Shown here one piece after another: positions 23,581 to 32,789 of a stretch of DNA of 36,609 nt (position 1 is the first letter of the stretch; each line of letters opens with the position of its first letter). The notes beneath the pieces are model-generated. The model was not told the origin of the DNA. It made no database searches and was given only the letters and a program-made list of their open reading frames with translations. Position numbers and translations under genes: made by a program. The DNA comes from an uncultured Eudoraea sp. Its GTDB lineage: Bacteria > Bacteroidota > Bacteroidia > Flavobacteriales > Flavobacteriaceae. Location of the stretch: the NCBI RefSeq assembly GCF_947260015.1, contig NZ_CAMYOM010000020.1:1-36609 (forward strand). The letters run 5' to 3'.

Positions 23581-24551
23581 ACCTCCCTGTTCATTAGTTT
23601 ATTACCAAATTGCTCTAGTAATTCCTTCTTATTTTCAGGAGCTTCAATAGATTTCAGTAACTTGAAGGCGTGCTGTGTATAGTTCTTAATCTCCATTTTA
23701 ATTATTTCCACAGCACCACTCTGAATATATATTTCCTTTACGGTTTCTACTTTTTCATTAGGGTTAGCGGGTTTAATTGAAAAAAGATCTTTCAATTCAT
23801 TTATTTGGTCTTCTGTACCTAATTCTATTGACTTAAGATAAAGAAATGTTTTTTTATTTTCAATAATGTCGCCACCAACCTGCTTTCCAAAAGTCTCAGG
23901 ATCACCAAAGGCATCCAGATAATCATCCTGTAATTGAAAAGCTATTCCAAGGTTAATTCCATAATCATAAATTGCATCTTGAGAATTCAATGAAGCATTG
24001 GAAATAATTGCACCCATTTTCAAGGCCGCAGCCACCAATACGGCCGTTTTATAAGTGATCATTTTAAGATAATCCGGGATGGTAACATCCTCACCTGTGT
24101 TAAAGTCCATATCATATTGCTGCCCTTCACAAACTTCAATGGCCGTTTTACTAAAGACATTTAAAAGTGATTTGAACAACTCTGGCGGATAGCTTTCAAA
24201 ATATTGGTAAGAGTTAATAAGCATTACGTCACCTGACAAAATACCAGTATTAATATCCCACTTTTTATGCACTGTCTTTTCACCTCTTCTCAAAGGTGCA
24301 GCATCCATAATATCATCATGTACCAATGAAAAGTTATGAAATACCTCAATAGCCAGTGCAGCATCCATTGCTTCCTCATAATTCCCACCAAAAACATCAG
24401 TGCTGATAAGAGTTAATATAGGTCTTAACCTCTTACCTCCTAAATCCATAATATAGGTTATTGGTTCATATAAATTCAGCGGGTCTTTGGATCTTAGCTT
24501 CTTCTCCAGATAGGCATTAAAACCATTCCTGAAAAATTCGATGTCTAGCAT
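23577..24551 (-). CDS. Polyprenyl (probably geranylgeranyl) diphosphate synthase
   Basis: The 324-residue protein has both aspartate-rich motifs of trans-prenyltransferases: DDIMD (79-83) followed by APLRRG, and DDYLD (209-213). GGKRLRP (38-44) binds diphosphate. It condenses IPP with an allylic diphosphate in the cytoplasm. The first motif is DDxxD without the two-residue insertion of bacterial farnesyl synthases, and Phe at -5 from the motif fits GGPP synthases, so GGPP is the likely product, supplying carotenoid synthesis. FPP or longer chains are not excluded. It converges with the lycopene cyclase gene and shares 4 bp with it, while its promoter region is shared with the divergent TetR gene. 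Confidence 0.88.
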   Translation of the reverse strand: MLDIEFFRNGFNAYLEKKLRSKDPLNLYEPITYIMDLGGKRLRPILTLISTDVFGGNYEEAMDAALAIEVFHNFSLVHDDIMDAAPLRRGEKTVHKKWDINTGILSGDVMLINSYQYFESYPPELFKSLLNVFSKTAIEVCEGQQYDMDFNTGEDVTIPDYLKMITYKTAVLVAAALKMGAIISNASLNSQDAIYDYGINLGIAFQLQDDYLDAFGDPETFGKQVGGDIIENKKTFLYLKSIELGTEDQINELKDLFSIKPANPNEKVETVKEIYIQSGAVEIIKMEIKNYTQHAFKLLKSIEAPENKKELLEQFGNKLMNREV

Positions 24552-24565
24552 TTCTAAATTTTTTC

Positions 24566-24573
24566 CAAAAATA
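24566..24573 (-). promoter_or_regulatory. -7 box of the polyprenyl synthase gene
   Basis: The minus strand reads TATTTTTG, 14 nt before the ATG. The upstream element is poor (TTC instead of TTG at about 17-nt spacing). Confidence 0.45.
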
Positions 24574-24663
24574 CATTAAATGATGGCATTGAAGTGTATT
24601 TATGTAAACTTACTCGTAAGAAAAAATGACTTTAATCAGGTGTTTGTTAAAAAAATGTGAAAC

Positions 24664-24697
24664 TTAGGAAACTTTTAATGTTTTTATAGTTTCCTAA
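24664..24697. promoter_or_regulatory. Inverted-repeat operator candidate of the TetR gene
   Basis: TTAGGAAACT (24664-24673) and AGTTTCCTAA (24688-24697) form a perfect 10-bp inverted repeat with a 14-nt spacer. Its right arm ends 1 nt before the -7 box TATATTTG at 24699-24706 and the repeat covers the upstream promoter element. This is where a self-regulating TetR repressor of the following efflux operon would bind. The arms are too far apart and too long-looped to be a strong terminator and no T-run follows. Confidence 0.65.
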
Positions 24698-24698
24698 T

Positions 24699-24706
24699 TA
24701 TATTTG
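24699..24706 (+). promoter_or_regulatory. -7 box of the tetR-efflux operon
   Basis: TATATTTG is an exact TAnnTTTG match, 9 nt before the ATG at 24716, so the mRNA would be nearly leaderless. No TTG lies at the standard distance; the operator-like repeat occupies that place. Confidence 0.55.
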
Positions 24707-24715
24707 ACGTCCATT

Positions 24716-25321
24716 ATGAAAGAAAAAATATTAGCTAAAGCAACGGATCTCTTTTTAAATCTTGGATTTAAGAGCGTAACTATGGACGACCTTGCTCAGG
24801 CAATGGGCATTTCTAAAAAAACCATTTATTCCAATTTTGAAAACAAAACTAAGTTGGTAGAAGCCTGTACAATGCATGTATTTGATTCCGTTTCCTGTGG
24901 AATTGATCAAATATGTTTACTTAAAAAGAATCCTATTGAAGAGCTCTATGAGATTAAAAGACTAGTGATGCAGCATTTAAACGATGAGAAAACCTCTCCA
25001 CAATATCAGCTCCAAAAATACTATCCCGGAATTTTTAATACACTTCGAAATAAACAATTTGAAATGATGCATGATTGTGTTGTAAATAATGTGAAGAAAG
25101 GTATTGATCAAGATATATACAGGGATAATCTAAACATAGAATTTATCGCAAGAATTTACTTTTCAGGAATCACTAGTATTAAAGATAGCAGACTATTTCC
25201 TGTGGCTACATTTCCTGTGGTTGATCTTATGGACGACTATTTGGAATATCATCTCCGGGGAATTGTCACACCCAAAGGAAGAAAAATACTAAACAATATA
25301 ATCAACTCTAATCAGGATTAA
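24716..25321 (+). CDS. TetR/AcrR family transcriptional regulator of the efflux operon
   Basis: From ATG 24716 the protein has 201 residues. The N-terminal TetR helix-turn-helix is clear (ILAKATDLFLNLGFKSVTMDDLAQAMGISKKTIYSNF in family terms: residues about 4-42, with recognition helix around SKKTIYSNF). The C-terminal part (about 60-200) is the ligand-binding, dimerising helical domain and is not assignable. It should repress the genes downstream until an inducer binds. TolC starts at the base after its TAA stop, so regulator and pump are one operon. A TTG four codons upstream lies in the -7 box and is not used. Confidence 0.88.
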   Translation: MKEKILAKATDLFLNLGFKSVTMDDLAQAMGISKKTIYSNFENKTKLVEACTMHVFDSVSCGIDQICLLKKNPIEELYEIKRLVMQHLNDEKTSPQYQLQKYYPGIFNTLRNKQFEMMHDCVVNNVKKGIDQDIYRDNLNIEFIARIYFSGITSIKDSRLFPVATFPVVDLMDDYLEYHLRGIVTPKGRKILNNIINSNQD

Positions 25322-26656
25322 ATGAAAGTTCAATTTCTAACAATTTTAGCATTCATATATGTTAGTTGTTCTTATTCCCAGGAACAGCACAATAGTTTTT
25401 CACTCGAAGAGGCTATCACTTATGCGCTGGAATATAACTACAGTGTTATTAATGCTGATAGAGAGATATTAGATGCTCGAAAACAAAAATGGGAGGTTAT
25501 TGCTACCGGCTTACCTCAAATTGACGGTGATCTTAGCTACCAAAATCAGTTAAAACAACCGGTAACACTTATCCCCGGTGAATTTGTGGGAGGAGAACCA
25601 GGATCTTTTCTCCCTGTTGTGTTTGGACAACAAAATCAGGTAAATGCAACTGCCACCCTACGCCAGCAGATATTCGATGGATCATATATTGTAGGCGTAC
25701 AGGCTACGGAAGCCTTTCTTAGATATAGTCAAAACAACAAGGAGAAAACAGATCAGGAAATAAGGAAAGCTGTTATAGAAGCATATGGTAATGTTTTGCT
25801 TGCCCGGGAAACAGTCGCTATCCTTGAGAACAATAAGAAAACTCTGGAGAAAAATCTCTTTGAAACTGAAAAACTCTTTGAAAACGGCCTTGGAGATGAA
25901 GAAAGTGTTGAGCAACTTCAAATTACATTGTCTTCCATTATTAGCGCATTAAAAAATGCAATCCGATTTGAAGATATAACCCTACAAATGTTGAATTTAA
26001 TTATGGGGCTTCCAATTGAAGATCAAACTGTATTAAAAGAAAATCTGGATGATCTGGTATTAAAACAAATTGATTTTAACCTCCTTGAATCTGAATTCTT
26101 AATGGAAAATAATGTGGATTACAAGTTAGTAGCCAACCTAAATGAGCAAAGGTATTACGAGTTAAAGCTGGCTAAAAGTAAAGCCTTGCCTTCACTTAAT
26201 GCTTTTGTAAATTATGGAGCCTCTGCTTTTAGCAACACCTTTACATTCTTCGACAGTGAACAGCGATGGTTCGGATCATCTGTGCTGGGCTTCGATTTGA
26301 AAATTCCTATTTTCAGTTCTCTCAATAGAAGTGCAACTACCCAAAGAGCGAAAATTGCTCTGGACCAGGCAAAAACGCAACTGACAGAAACAGAAGAACA
26401 GATAAGACTTCAACTCGAACGGGCTAAAAGCGATTACATTTTCTCTATTGAGGACTATGAAACTACAAAAAGCAATCTCAATCTGGCAGAGCGGATTGAA
26501 AAGAAAAACCAAACAAAATATTTTGAAGGTCTGGCTACAAGTTTTGAATTAAGACAGGCACAAATACAACTTTATACCGCACAGCAGGATTACCTGGAGT
26601 CTATGGTAGAAGTTATCAATAGAAAAACAGAATTGGAAACCGTTCTCAACAATTAA
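25322..26656 (+). CDS. TolC-family outer-membrane efflux protein
   Basis: The 444-residue product has a signal peptide (cleaved about residue 20, after YSQ) and two outer-membrane efflux protein repeats: LEEAITYALEYNYSVINADREIL near the N-terminus and the second repeat around residues 250-440, rich in coiled-coil helices (EEQIRLQLERAKSDYIFSIEDYE). It forms the trimeric exit duct of a tripartite pump. The ATG directly abuts the tetR stop. The adaptor gene follows after 26 nt. Confidence 0.92.
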   Translation: MKVQFLTILAFIYVSCSYSQEQHNSFSLEEAITYALEYNYSVINADREILDARKQKWEVIATGLPQIDGDLSYQNQLKQPVTLIPGEFVGGEPGSFLPVVFGQQNQVNATATLRQQIFDGSYIVGVQATEAFLRYSQNNKEKTDQEIRKAVIEAYGNVLLARETVAILENNKKTLEKNLFETEKLFENGLGDEESVEQLQITLSSIISALKNAIRFEDITLQMLNLIMGLPIEDQTVLKENLDDLVLKQIDFNLLESEFLMENNVDYKLVANLNEQRYYELKLAKSKALPSLNAFVNYGASAFSNTFTFFDSEQRWFGSSVLGFDLKIPIFSSLNRSATTQRAKIALDQAKTQLTETEEQIRLQLERAKSDYIFSIEDYETTKSNLNLAERIEKKNQTKYFEGLATSFELRQAQIQLYTAQQDYLESMVEVINRKTELETVLNN

Positions 26657-26682
26657 ACCATCAACTCACAAACTCAAATAAA

Positions 26683-27852
26683 ATGAAAAATATTCTTTTA
26701 ATACTTCTTATTTCAATGGTTTTCGCAGCATGTGGAAATGGAACTGTCCAAACCGTTGAAACCTTGATTGCTGAGGGGGATTTAGAGGCAATTAAATTAA
26801 AAAAACAAGAACTAACTGAAAAGCAAAAAACATTGAACGAAGAACTTAGACTTCTGGATTCTGTCATCAATTTGCAGGATAGTAATTCAAAATTAGCCTT
26901 GGTGTCCACCTTTAAAACGGATGAACAAGCATTTCAACATTATCTCGATCTGCAGGGGAACGTCATGACCAAACAGAATGTATTGATCTATCCTGAAATG
27001 ACGGGAACTTTGCTTAAAGTATATGTGAAAGAAGGTCAAAAGGTGAATAAAGGTCAGCTTTTAGCTACTATTGATGACGGTGGAATGAGCAGTCAACTCG
27101 CACAATTAAAAACCCAGGCTGCACTTGCTAAAACTACATTTGAACGCCAAAAAAGACTTTGGGAGCAAAAAATTGGATCTGAAATTCAATATCTGCAGGC
27201 TGAAACAAATTATCTGGCAGTAGAGAATTCTGTTAAACAAGCTCAAAGTCAGTTGTCAAAGGCAAATGTAAGAGCTCCTTTTTCGGGAATTATTGATGAT
27301 GTCATTCAGGAACAGGGAACCGTTGTTTCCCCGGGTAACGGACAAGCAGTATTCCGCATTGTCAACCTCTCGGATATGTATATCCAGGTAGATGTTCCTG
27401 AAAGTTATTTAAAAGGAGTAACTGTAGGCAAGGAGGTAAAAGTCTATTTTCCTGTACTGGGCGATAGCATTACTTCGGTAATACGTCAAACAGGCAATTT
27501 CATCAATCCAACTAACAGATCCTTTCGGGTTGAAATAGCTGTGCCAAATAAAAAGAGAAATATAAAGCCAAATCTTACAGCTCGAGTGCAGATAAATAAT
27601 TACAGCAGTGATAATGCGATTTTAATTCCACAGAGTGTGATTTCTGAAAATGCCCTAGGTGAACAATATGTTTATCTCGCTACAGAGGCTGATTCTAATA
27701 ATATGGCAATAGCAAAAAAACAAATTATAAATACAGGTCAAACACAGGGAGACTACGTAGAAGTATTAGCCGGAATTACACCTGGCGCACAAGTAATATT
27801 GGAAGGTGCACGCAATGTCAGGGAAAACCAGCAAATAAAAATAATTCAATAG
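26683..27852 (+). CDS. RND efflux periplasmic adaptor lipoprotein
   Basis: The 389-residue product has a clean lipoprotein signal (LLISMVFAAC, Cys at about 16). An extra N-terminal coiled coil of about 40 residues (about 26-65, Leu/Glu/Lys-rich) precedes the lipoyl domain half VLIYPEMTGTLLKVYVKEGQKVNKGQLLATID. The hairpin (about 125-185), the second lipoyl half VRAPFSGIIDDVIQEQGTVV, and beta-barrel domains follow. It bridges the TolC protein at 25322 and the RND pump that starts 4 nt after its stop. The N-terminal coiled coil is unusual compared with AcrA-type adaptors. Confidence 0.92.
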   Translation: MKNILLILLISMVFAACGNGTVQTVETLIAEGDLEAIKLKKQELTEKQKTLNEELRLLDSVINLQDSNSKLALVSTFKTDEQAFQHYLDLQGNVMTKQNVLIYPEMTGTLLKVYVKEGQKVNKGQLLATIDDGGMSSQLAQLKTQAALAKTTFERQKRLWEQKIGSEIQYLQAETNYLAVENSVKQAQSQLSKANVRAPFSGIIDDVIQEQGTVVSPGNGQAVFRIVNLSDMYIQVDVPESYLKGVTVGKEVKVYFPVLGDSITSVIRQTGNFINPTNRSFRVEIAVPNKKRNIKPNLTARVQINNYSSDNAILIPQSVISENALGEQYVYLATEADSNNMAIAKKQIINTGQTQGDYVEVLAGITPGAQVILEGARNVRENQQIKIIQ

Positions 27853-27856
27853 TCTT

Positions 27857-30800
27857 ATGAGCAAACAACATAAAAATACAAATAAGGAATTTAAATTGTC
27901 TTCCTGGGCTATCGATAACCCTTCGGTCATTTACGTAATGATTGGTATCTTTTTATTCATTGGATTGTCTTCCTATTTTTCAATGCCAAGAGAAGATTTT
28001 CCTGAAGTAAAAGAAACCAAAATTTATATTAGTAGTGTTTACCCCGGAAATACGGCTGAAGATATTGAGCGTCTGCTTACGGATCCTCTGGAAGACAAGC
28101 TTAAAAATGTGAGTAATCTGGTAGAAATCACATCTACTTCACAAGAAGATTATTCAATGATCGTGGTTGAATTTGATGAAGATATTTCTGTTGAAAATGC
28201 TAAACAAAAAGTAAAGGACGAAGTTGACAGTGAAAAGGCAGGAGAAGACTGGCCAATTTTTAATGGTGCAAAAGTAGAGCCTGATGTTTTTGACCTCAAT
28301 ATATCTGAATCTTATCCTATCATGAATGTGAACCTAACAGGAGATTATCCTGTTGACAAATTAAAGGAATTCGGAGAGTATCTCGAAGATGAAATAGAAG
28401 ATTTACCAGAGATAAAAGGTGTAGATATCAGGGGGGCTCAGGAAAAAGAAGTAGAAGTAGCCGTTGATATTTATAAAATGATGGCGGCCAAGGTGAGCTT
28501 TGATGATGTAATACAAGCCATAAATAATGGGAACATGACCATGTCTGCAGGAAATTTAAACACCAGCGGACAGCGCCGTACAATACGAATTTTAGGCGAA
28601 ATTGAAGATCCAAGTGAACTTGAAAACTTTGTTGTTAAATCGGAAAACAATGCGGCTGTTTATCTAAAGGATATTGCTGCGGTTTCATTCAAGGAAGAAG
28701 AGAAAACTACCTATGCCAGAGAACGAGGCAGTAGTGTTGTAATGCTTGATATTAAAAAACGGGCGGGTAAAAACGCAATCACTGCGGCAGAGGAGATCAA
28801 AGAAATAGTGAAGAATGCAAGGGAGAACTATTTTCCCCCTGACCTGGAGGTTAGTATTGCCAATGATTCCTCGAGCCGAACTTTAAATCAGGTTGATGAC
28901 CTGGTTAACAATATAATTTTTGGGATCATATTAGTGGTCACCGTTTTAATGTTCTTTTTAGGTTTTCGCAACGCCTTGTTTGTTGGTTTTGCAATCCCCA
29001 TGTCCATGTTCATGTCCTTTATGGTCCTATCCGCCTTGGGTTATACGCTGAATACAATGATATTATTTGGACTTATTATGGGACTGGGCATGCTGGTGGA
29101 CAATGGTATTGTGGTTGTTGAAAATGTCTACCGACTTATGGAAACAGAGGGAATGTCTCGTATTGAAGCTGCCAAAAAAGGTGTTGGCGAAATTGCATTT
29201 CCAATAATTATTTCTACTGCAACTACCGTAGCGGCTTTTATACCACTTGGGTTATGGCCTGGTATTATGGGTGAGTTTATGATCTTTTTCCCAATTACGC
29301 TATCTGTTGTTCTGGGCTCTTCACTATTTGTCGCCATTTTTATGAACTCCATGCTGGTGTCGCAATTTATGGAGGTGGGAGACAAAGAACTTACATTAAA
29401 ACAACTTATACGCCTTAGTATCATACTTGGGGGATTTGGACTGTTTATCCTGGTATTTGGTGGAGAGGTACGCGGATTAGGTTCCTTGATGATCGTATTG
29501 GCCATCTTGTTCTGGATATACAAATACGGACTGAAAAAAGCAGCCTTAAACTTTCAGAAAAAATACTTATCCCGCTTTGAAAATTGGTACGAAAATCGTT
29601 TAAGGAGTGCTCTTAAGGGCAGAAATGTATATGCGTACTTTGGTTTTACGGTACTCTTGTTGATAACAGCCTTTATTGCATTTGGCATCTCGCTTGGAAG
29701 TGGTAGAACAAAGGTGGAATTTTTTCCGGACAACACGCCTAACGAGATTTATGTCTATATAGAGTATCCACAAGGCACAGCCATTGAAAAGACCAATGCA
29801 ATAACAAAGAATATCGAAAAAAGAGTTTATGCCATCGCCGATGATCCAAAATATATGGATGGTGAAAATAATTTACTTGTGGCATCCAGTGTTTCCCAGG
29901 TGGGTAAGGGTGCAGAAAATCCATTTACAGAAGGAGGATCAGCAGCAGAAATGCCGCACAGAGGAAAAATTACCATTTCTATGAGAGAGTATAAGTTCAG
30001 AGGTGGCAGGGATACCGAAGCACTCAGAAAGGAAATTCAGGACGGTTTAAAAGATATATACCCGGGGATTGCTATTTCTGTAGAAAAAGACGCCGTTGCT
30101 CCTCCATCGGGTTATCCGATAAATATTGAAATCGAAGGGAAGGATTATAACGTCTTAATAAATACCGCAGAGCAAATGCGAAATTTCCTAAATACAAAAA
30201 ATATTGAAGGAATAGAAGAGCTAAAGATAGATGTCAATACCGGAAAACCCAGTATGCAAGTGACTGTAGATCGTGCAAAAGCAGGCGAACTCGGTGTATC
30301 TGTAGGCCAGGTTGGCATGCAGTTAAGGCGTTCACTCTTTGGAGACAAAGCCGGAATTTATAAAGAAGGTGGTGAAGATTATGACATTAATGTTCGCTTT
30401 AATAAAGACCTTAGATATAATACCAGTGCTCTATTTAATCAGAATGTAATTTTCAGGGACCAGGCAACAGGCAAGATAAAAGAAATTCCTGTTTCTGCCG
30501 TGGCATCTCAGAGGAATACCTCTAGTTTTAGTGCGATAAAACACAAGGACACTAAACGTGTTGTGACACTTTATTCGGGACTCAGACCAGGATTTACCGA
30601 TGCCGGGGCAATTGTAGCTGAGATAAAAAAGCAAATGGAAGAATATAGCGACATTCCAGCCAATGTAAAAATAGACTATACAGGACAGATTGAAGAACAA
30701 AATAAACAGATGCAATTTTTAGTTGGTGCATTCTTTTCGGGGCTTGGCTTGATAATGTTAATTCTTGTGTTCCAATTTGGAGGAGTCTCTAAACCAGCTA

Positions 30801-31363
30801 TTATAATGACCGCCATTTTCCTGAGTCTTATCGGGGTTTTTGGTGGATTAATGATAACTGGCTGGCCATTTGTAATTATGATGACCATGATGGGAATTAT
30901 TTCTCTTGCAGGAATTGTTGTAAACAACGGGGTGGTCCTTTTAGATTATACGCAAATACTTATAGATCGAAAAAAGGTGTCTCTGGGCATGACGGATAAG
31001 GATTTATTAACAAGAGAACAGGTCACAGAATTAATTGTAAAAGGCGGGAAGGCCAGAATGCGGCCTGTATTACTAACCGCGATTACCACGGTTCTCGGAC
31101 TAATTCCTTTAGCTATTGGCCTTAATATTGATTTCTTTTCATTGTTTACAAACTTTGATCCTAAGATCTACATTGGGGGAGATAACGTAATATTTTGGGG
31201 ACCTCTTGCATGGACAGTTATATTTGGACTAATTGTAGCTACATTCCTTACATTGATAATAGTACCGGTTCTTTTTAATATAGTTTATAGAATTAAGATT
31301 AAACTTAAAAGGGGAAGTAAAAAAACACCTTTAAAAAAGAAAGATCTGGAAATAGCTGCATAG
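27857..31363 (+). CDS. HAE-type RND efflux permease
   Basis: The 1168-residue inner-membrane protein has the RND layout: N-terminal helix, two large periplasmic porter/docking loops and the helix bundles around TM2-6 and TM8-12. TM4 reads GLGMLVDNGIVVVENV; AcrB has two Asp here, this protein has D415 then N416. Between TM6 and TM7 there are two extra hydrophobic segments (about 519-535 and 540-558), and near the C-terminus an extra loop (FSLFTNFDPKIYIGGDN) before the last helix. Substrate unknown: drugs, lipids or bile-like compounds are possible. It ends the TetR-TolC-adaptor operon, followed by a strong terminator at 31387-31414. Confidence 0.92.
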   Translation: MSKQHKNTNKEFKLSSWAIDNPSVIYVMIGIFLFIGLSSYFSMPREDFPEVKETKIYISSVYPGNTAEDIERLLTDPLEDKLKNVSNLVEITSTSQEDYSMIVVEFDEDISVENAKQKVKDEVDSEKAGEDWPIFNGAKVEPDVFDLNISESYPIMNVNLTGDYPVDKLKEFGEYLEDEIEDLPEIKGVDIRGAQEKEVEVAVDIYKMMAAKVSFDDVIQAINNGNMTMSAGNLNTSGQRRTIRILGEIEDPSELENFVVKSENNAAVYLKDIAAVSFKEEEKTTYARERGSSVVMLDIKKRAGKNAITAAEEIKEIVKNARENYFPPDLEVSIANDSSSRTLNQVDDLVNNIIFGIILVVTVLMFFLGFRNALFVGFAIPMSMFMSFMVLSALGYTLNTMILFGLIMGLGMLVDNGIVVVENVYRLMETEGMSRIEAAKKGVGEIAFPIIISTATTVAAFIPLGLWPGIMGEFMIFFPITLSVVLGSSLFVAIFMNSMLVSQFMEVGDKELTLKQLIRLSIILGGFGLFILVFGGEVRGLGSLMIVLAILFWIYKYGLKKAALNFQKKYLSRFENWYENRLRSALKGRNVYAYFGFTVLLLITAFIAFGISLGSGRTKVEFFPDNTPNEIYVYIEYPQGTAIEKTNAITKNIEKRVYAIADDPKYMDGENNLLVASSVSQVGKGAENPFTEGGSAAEMPHRGKITISMREYKFRGGRDTEALRKEIQDGLKDIYPGIAISVEKDAVAPPSGYPINIEIEGKDYNVLINTAEQMRNFLNTKNIEGIEELKIDVNTGKPSMQVTVDRAKAGELGVSVGQVGMQLRRSLFGDKAGIYKEGGEDYDINVRFNKDLRYNTSALFNQNVIFRDQATGKIKEIPVSAVASQRNTSSFSAIKHKDTKRVVTLYSGLRPGFTDAGAIVAEIKKQMEEYSDIPANVKIDYTGQIEEQNKQMQFLVGAFFSGLGLIMLILVFQFGGVSKPAIIMTAIFLSLIGVFGGLMITGWPFVIMMTMMGIISLAGIVVNNGVVLLDYTQILIDRKKVSLGMTDKDLLTREQVTELIVKGGKARMRPVLLTAITTVLGLIPLAIGLNIDFFSLFTNFDPKIYIGGDNVIFWGPLAWTVIFGLIVATFLTLIIVPVLFNIVYRIKIKLKRGSKKTPLKKKDLEIAA

Positions 31364-31386
31364 ACTTTTATAGGGCATTCTTCAAT

Positions 31387-31414
31387 AAAAACCCCGCGAA
31401 GTGCGGGGTTTTTT
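31387..31414. terminator. Strong intrinsic terminator (bidirectional)
   Basis: AACCCCGC (31390-31397), loop GAAGT, GCGGGGTT (31403-31410), then TTTT on the plus strand and AAAA before the stem, so it can end both the efflux operon and the minus-strand susC-susD transcript. It is the clearest terminator in the window. Nothing else is seen in 31364-31438. Confidence 0.9.
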
Positions 31415-31438
31415 GCTTTAGTCGACCTGAACTAACAA

Positions 31439-32779
31439 CTATTCATTTTCAGAAAGTGGTACAGGTAAAACATTATATATCACATCTCCTGGCCTATCTA
31501 TAGGCAAAGTGCTGGACAATCCATAACGTCTAAGATCAAACATTCTATGGTTTTCAGACCACAAAGAATATCTTCTTTGATTCAATAGTTCAGTAGTTAG
31601 AGCATCAGCTGTTTGTGCTCCCGAATAATTTGGGAGAGCTGCAGAAGTACGAATCGTATTCAAAGCGTCTTCAGCGTCCTGCAGATTACTGGCGAAGATA
31701 CTAGCTTCGGCATACAGCAGTATCAACTCCTCGTTTCTCAGGATTTGAATAGGAGATACATTTGTAGCATATAAACGCGTTTCATGGGTTCCTGTAAGCC
31801 CATCCTGGGAACTGGGATCCGATAGGGGTAATCGCGGTGCAGCCTTGGTAGCTACACGCATATCCCCTGCTTCAGCTTCATTAATCCAACTATCATGCAC
31901 AATTATCTGATCCCCGTTGTTTATATTTTCTGGTGTAGATGGAACCCTGAACACAGGGTTTGCCTGATCTCCTCCACCCAATCCAAAAATATGAACAGGA
32001 CCCAGATCCAGAGCTCCGTTAATATCAAAATAAGAACCGGTAAGTGCGGTTAACGCAGATGTGCCATCACCAGCATATACTGCGGCCAAAGCAGCTACGG
32101 CTCTGTTGAATTGGGTAAAAGTAGCCGGAGTGTCAAATCCGCTAAAACCACTACTCAAGGGAAAAGCAAAACTACCGCCTGCACTTGAAAGATTTCCCTG
32201 GGCCTCGTCTAACAAAGCACGGATTTGTGATAATGCATCGTCAAATTCTAAAATTGGACCGAGATTATCAGGGTCGGCTACATCCAATCTGGCCTTATTA
32301 TAGGATTTTAAAACCTGGATTAATTCATAGGCCTTCATTGTTTTTGCAAACCCAATATATCCATTGGATTCGGTTTCACTAACAAATTCAGTGTTAGAGG
32401 CAGCTTCTATCAACAAATTAGCATTCTTTGTGGCGCGGTAATTACCATTCCATTGTTGCGTACTGTAAAACGAATTGTTGTCTAACGCAATACCGTCTTT
32501 TCCCAGAACATCTCCAGTATTTCTCGGATCAGCATCAAATAAATACAGTTCCCTGGCCATAGAGCCACTGGCCGTAACTTCCACTCCCAAACCATTCCTG
32601 GTAGTAGATTCTATCCCTACTACAAGTTCGTTCAATTGTCCTTTTGAGGCATTTGCTTGAACTCCACTGACACTGGGTCCGTCCGGGTCTTGTACTTTGT
32701 CAATTGAGCATGAGTACGCCATTACTAAAATAGAACAGGCCCATGCTAACATAGTTATCTTTTTGATTATATTTTTCAT
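31439..32779 (-). CDS. susD: SusD/RagB family outer-membrane lipoprotein
   Basis: From ATG 32777-32779 the product has 446 residues with a lipoprotein signal (KKITMLAWACSILVMAYSC, Cys 24). An ATG eight codons upstream overlaps the susC end by 14 nt and is an alternative. The sequence shows the SusD pattern: N-terminal helical TPR region, ..LNTIRTSAALPNYSG.., and LLNQRRYSLWSENHRMFDLRRYG near the C-terminus, which is the RagB/SusD signature. It is a surface-exposed lid that captures a nutrient and passes it to SusC. It is shorter than many family members (500-550). The gene follows susC by 10 nt. Confidence 0.92.
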   Translation of the reverse strand: MKNIIKKITMLAWACSILVMAYSCSIDKVQDPDGPSVSGVQANASKGQLNELVVGIESTTRNGLGVEVTASGSMARELYLFDADPRNTGDVLGKDGIALDNNSFYSTQQWNGNYRATKNANLLIEAASNTEFVSETESNGYIGFAKTMKAYELIQVLKSYNKARLDVADPDNLGPILEFDDALSQIRALLDEAQGNLSSAGGSFAFPLSSGFSGFDTPATFTQFNRAVAALAAVYAGDGTSALTALTGSYFDINGALDLGPVHIFGLGGGDQANPVFRVPSTPENINNGDQIIVHDSWINEAEAGDMRVATKAAPRLPLSDPSSQDGLTGTHETRLYATNVSPIQILRNEELILLYAEASIFASNLQDAEDALNTIRTSAALPNYSGAQTADALTTELLNQRRYSLWSENHRMFDLRRYGLSSTLPIDRPGDVIYNVLPVPLSENE

Positions 32780-32789
32780 CTTCAATTTT

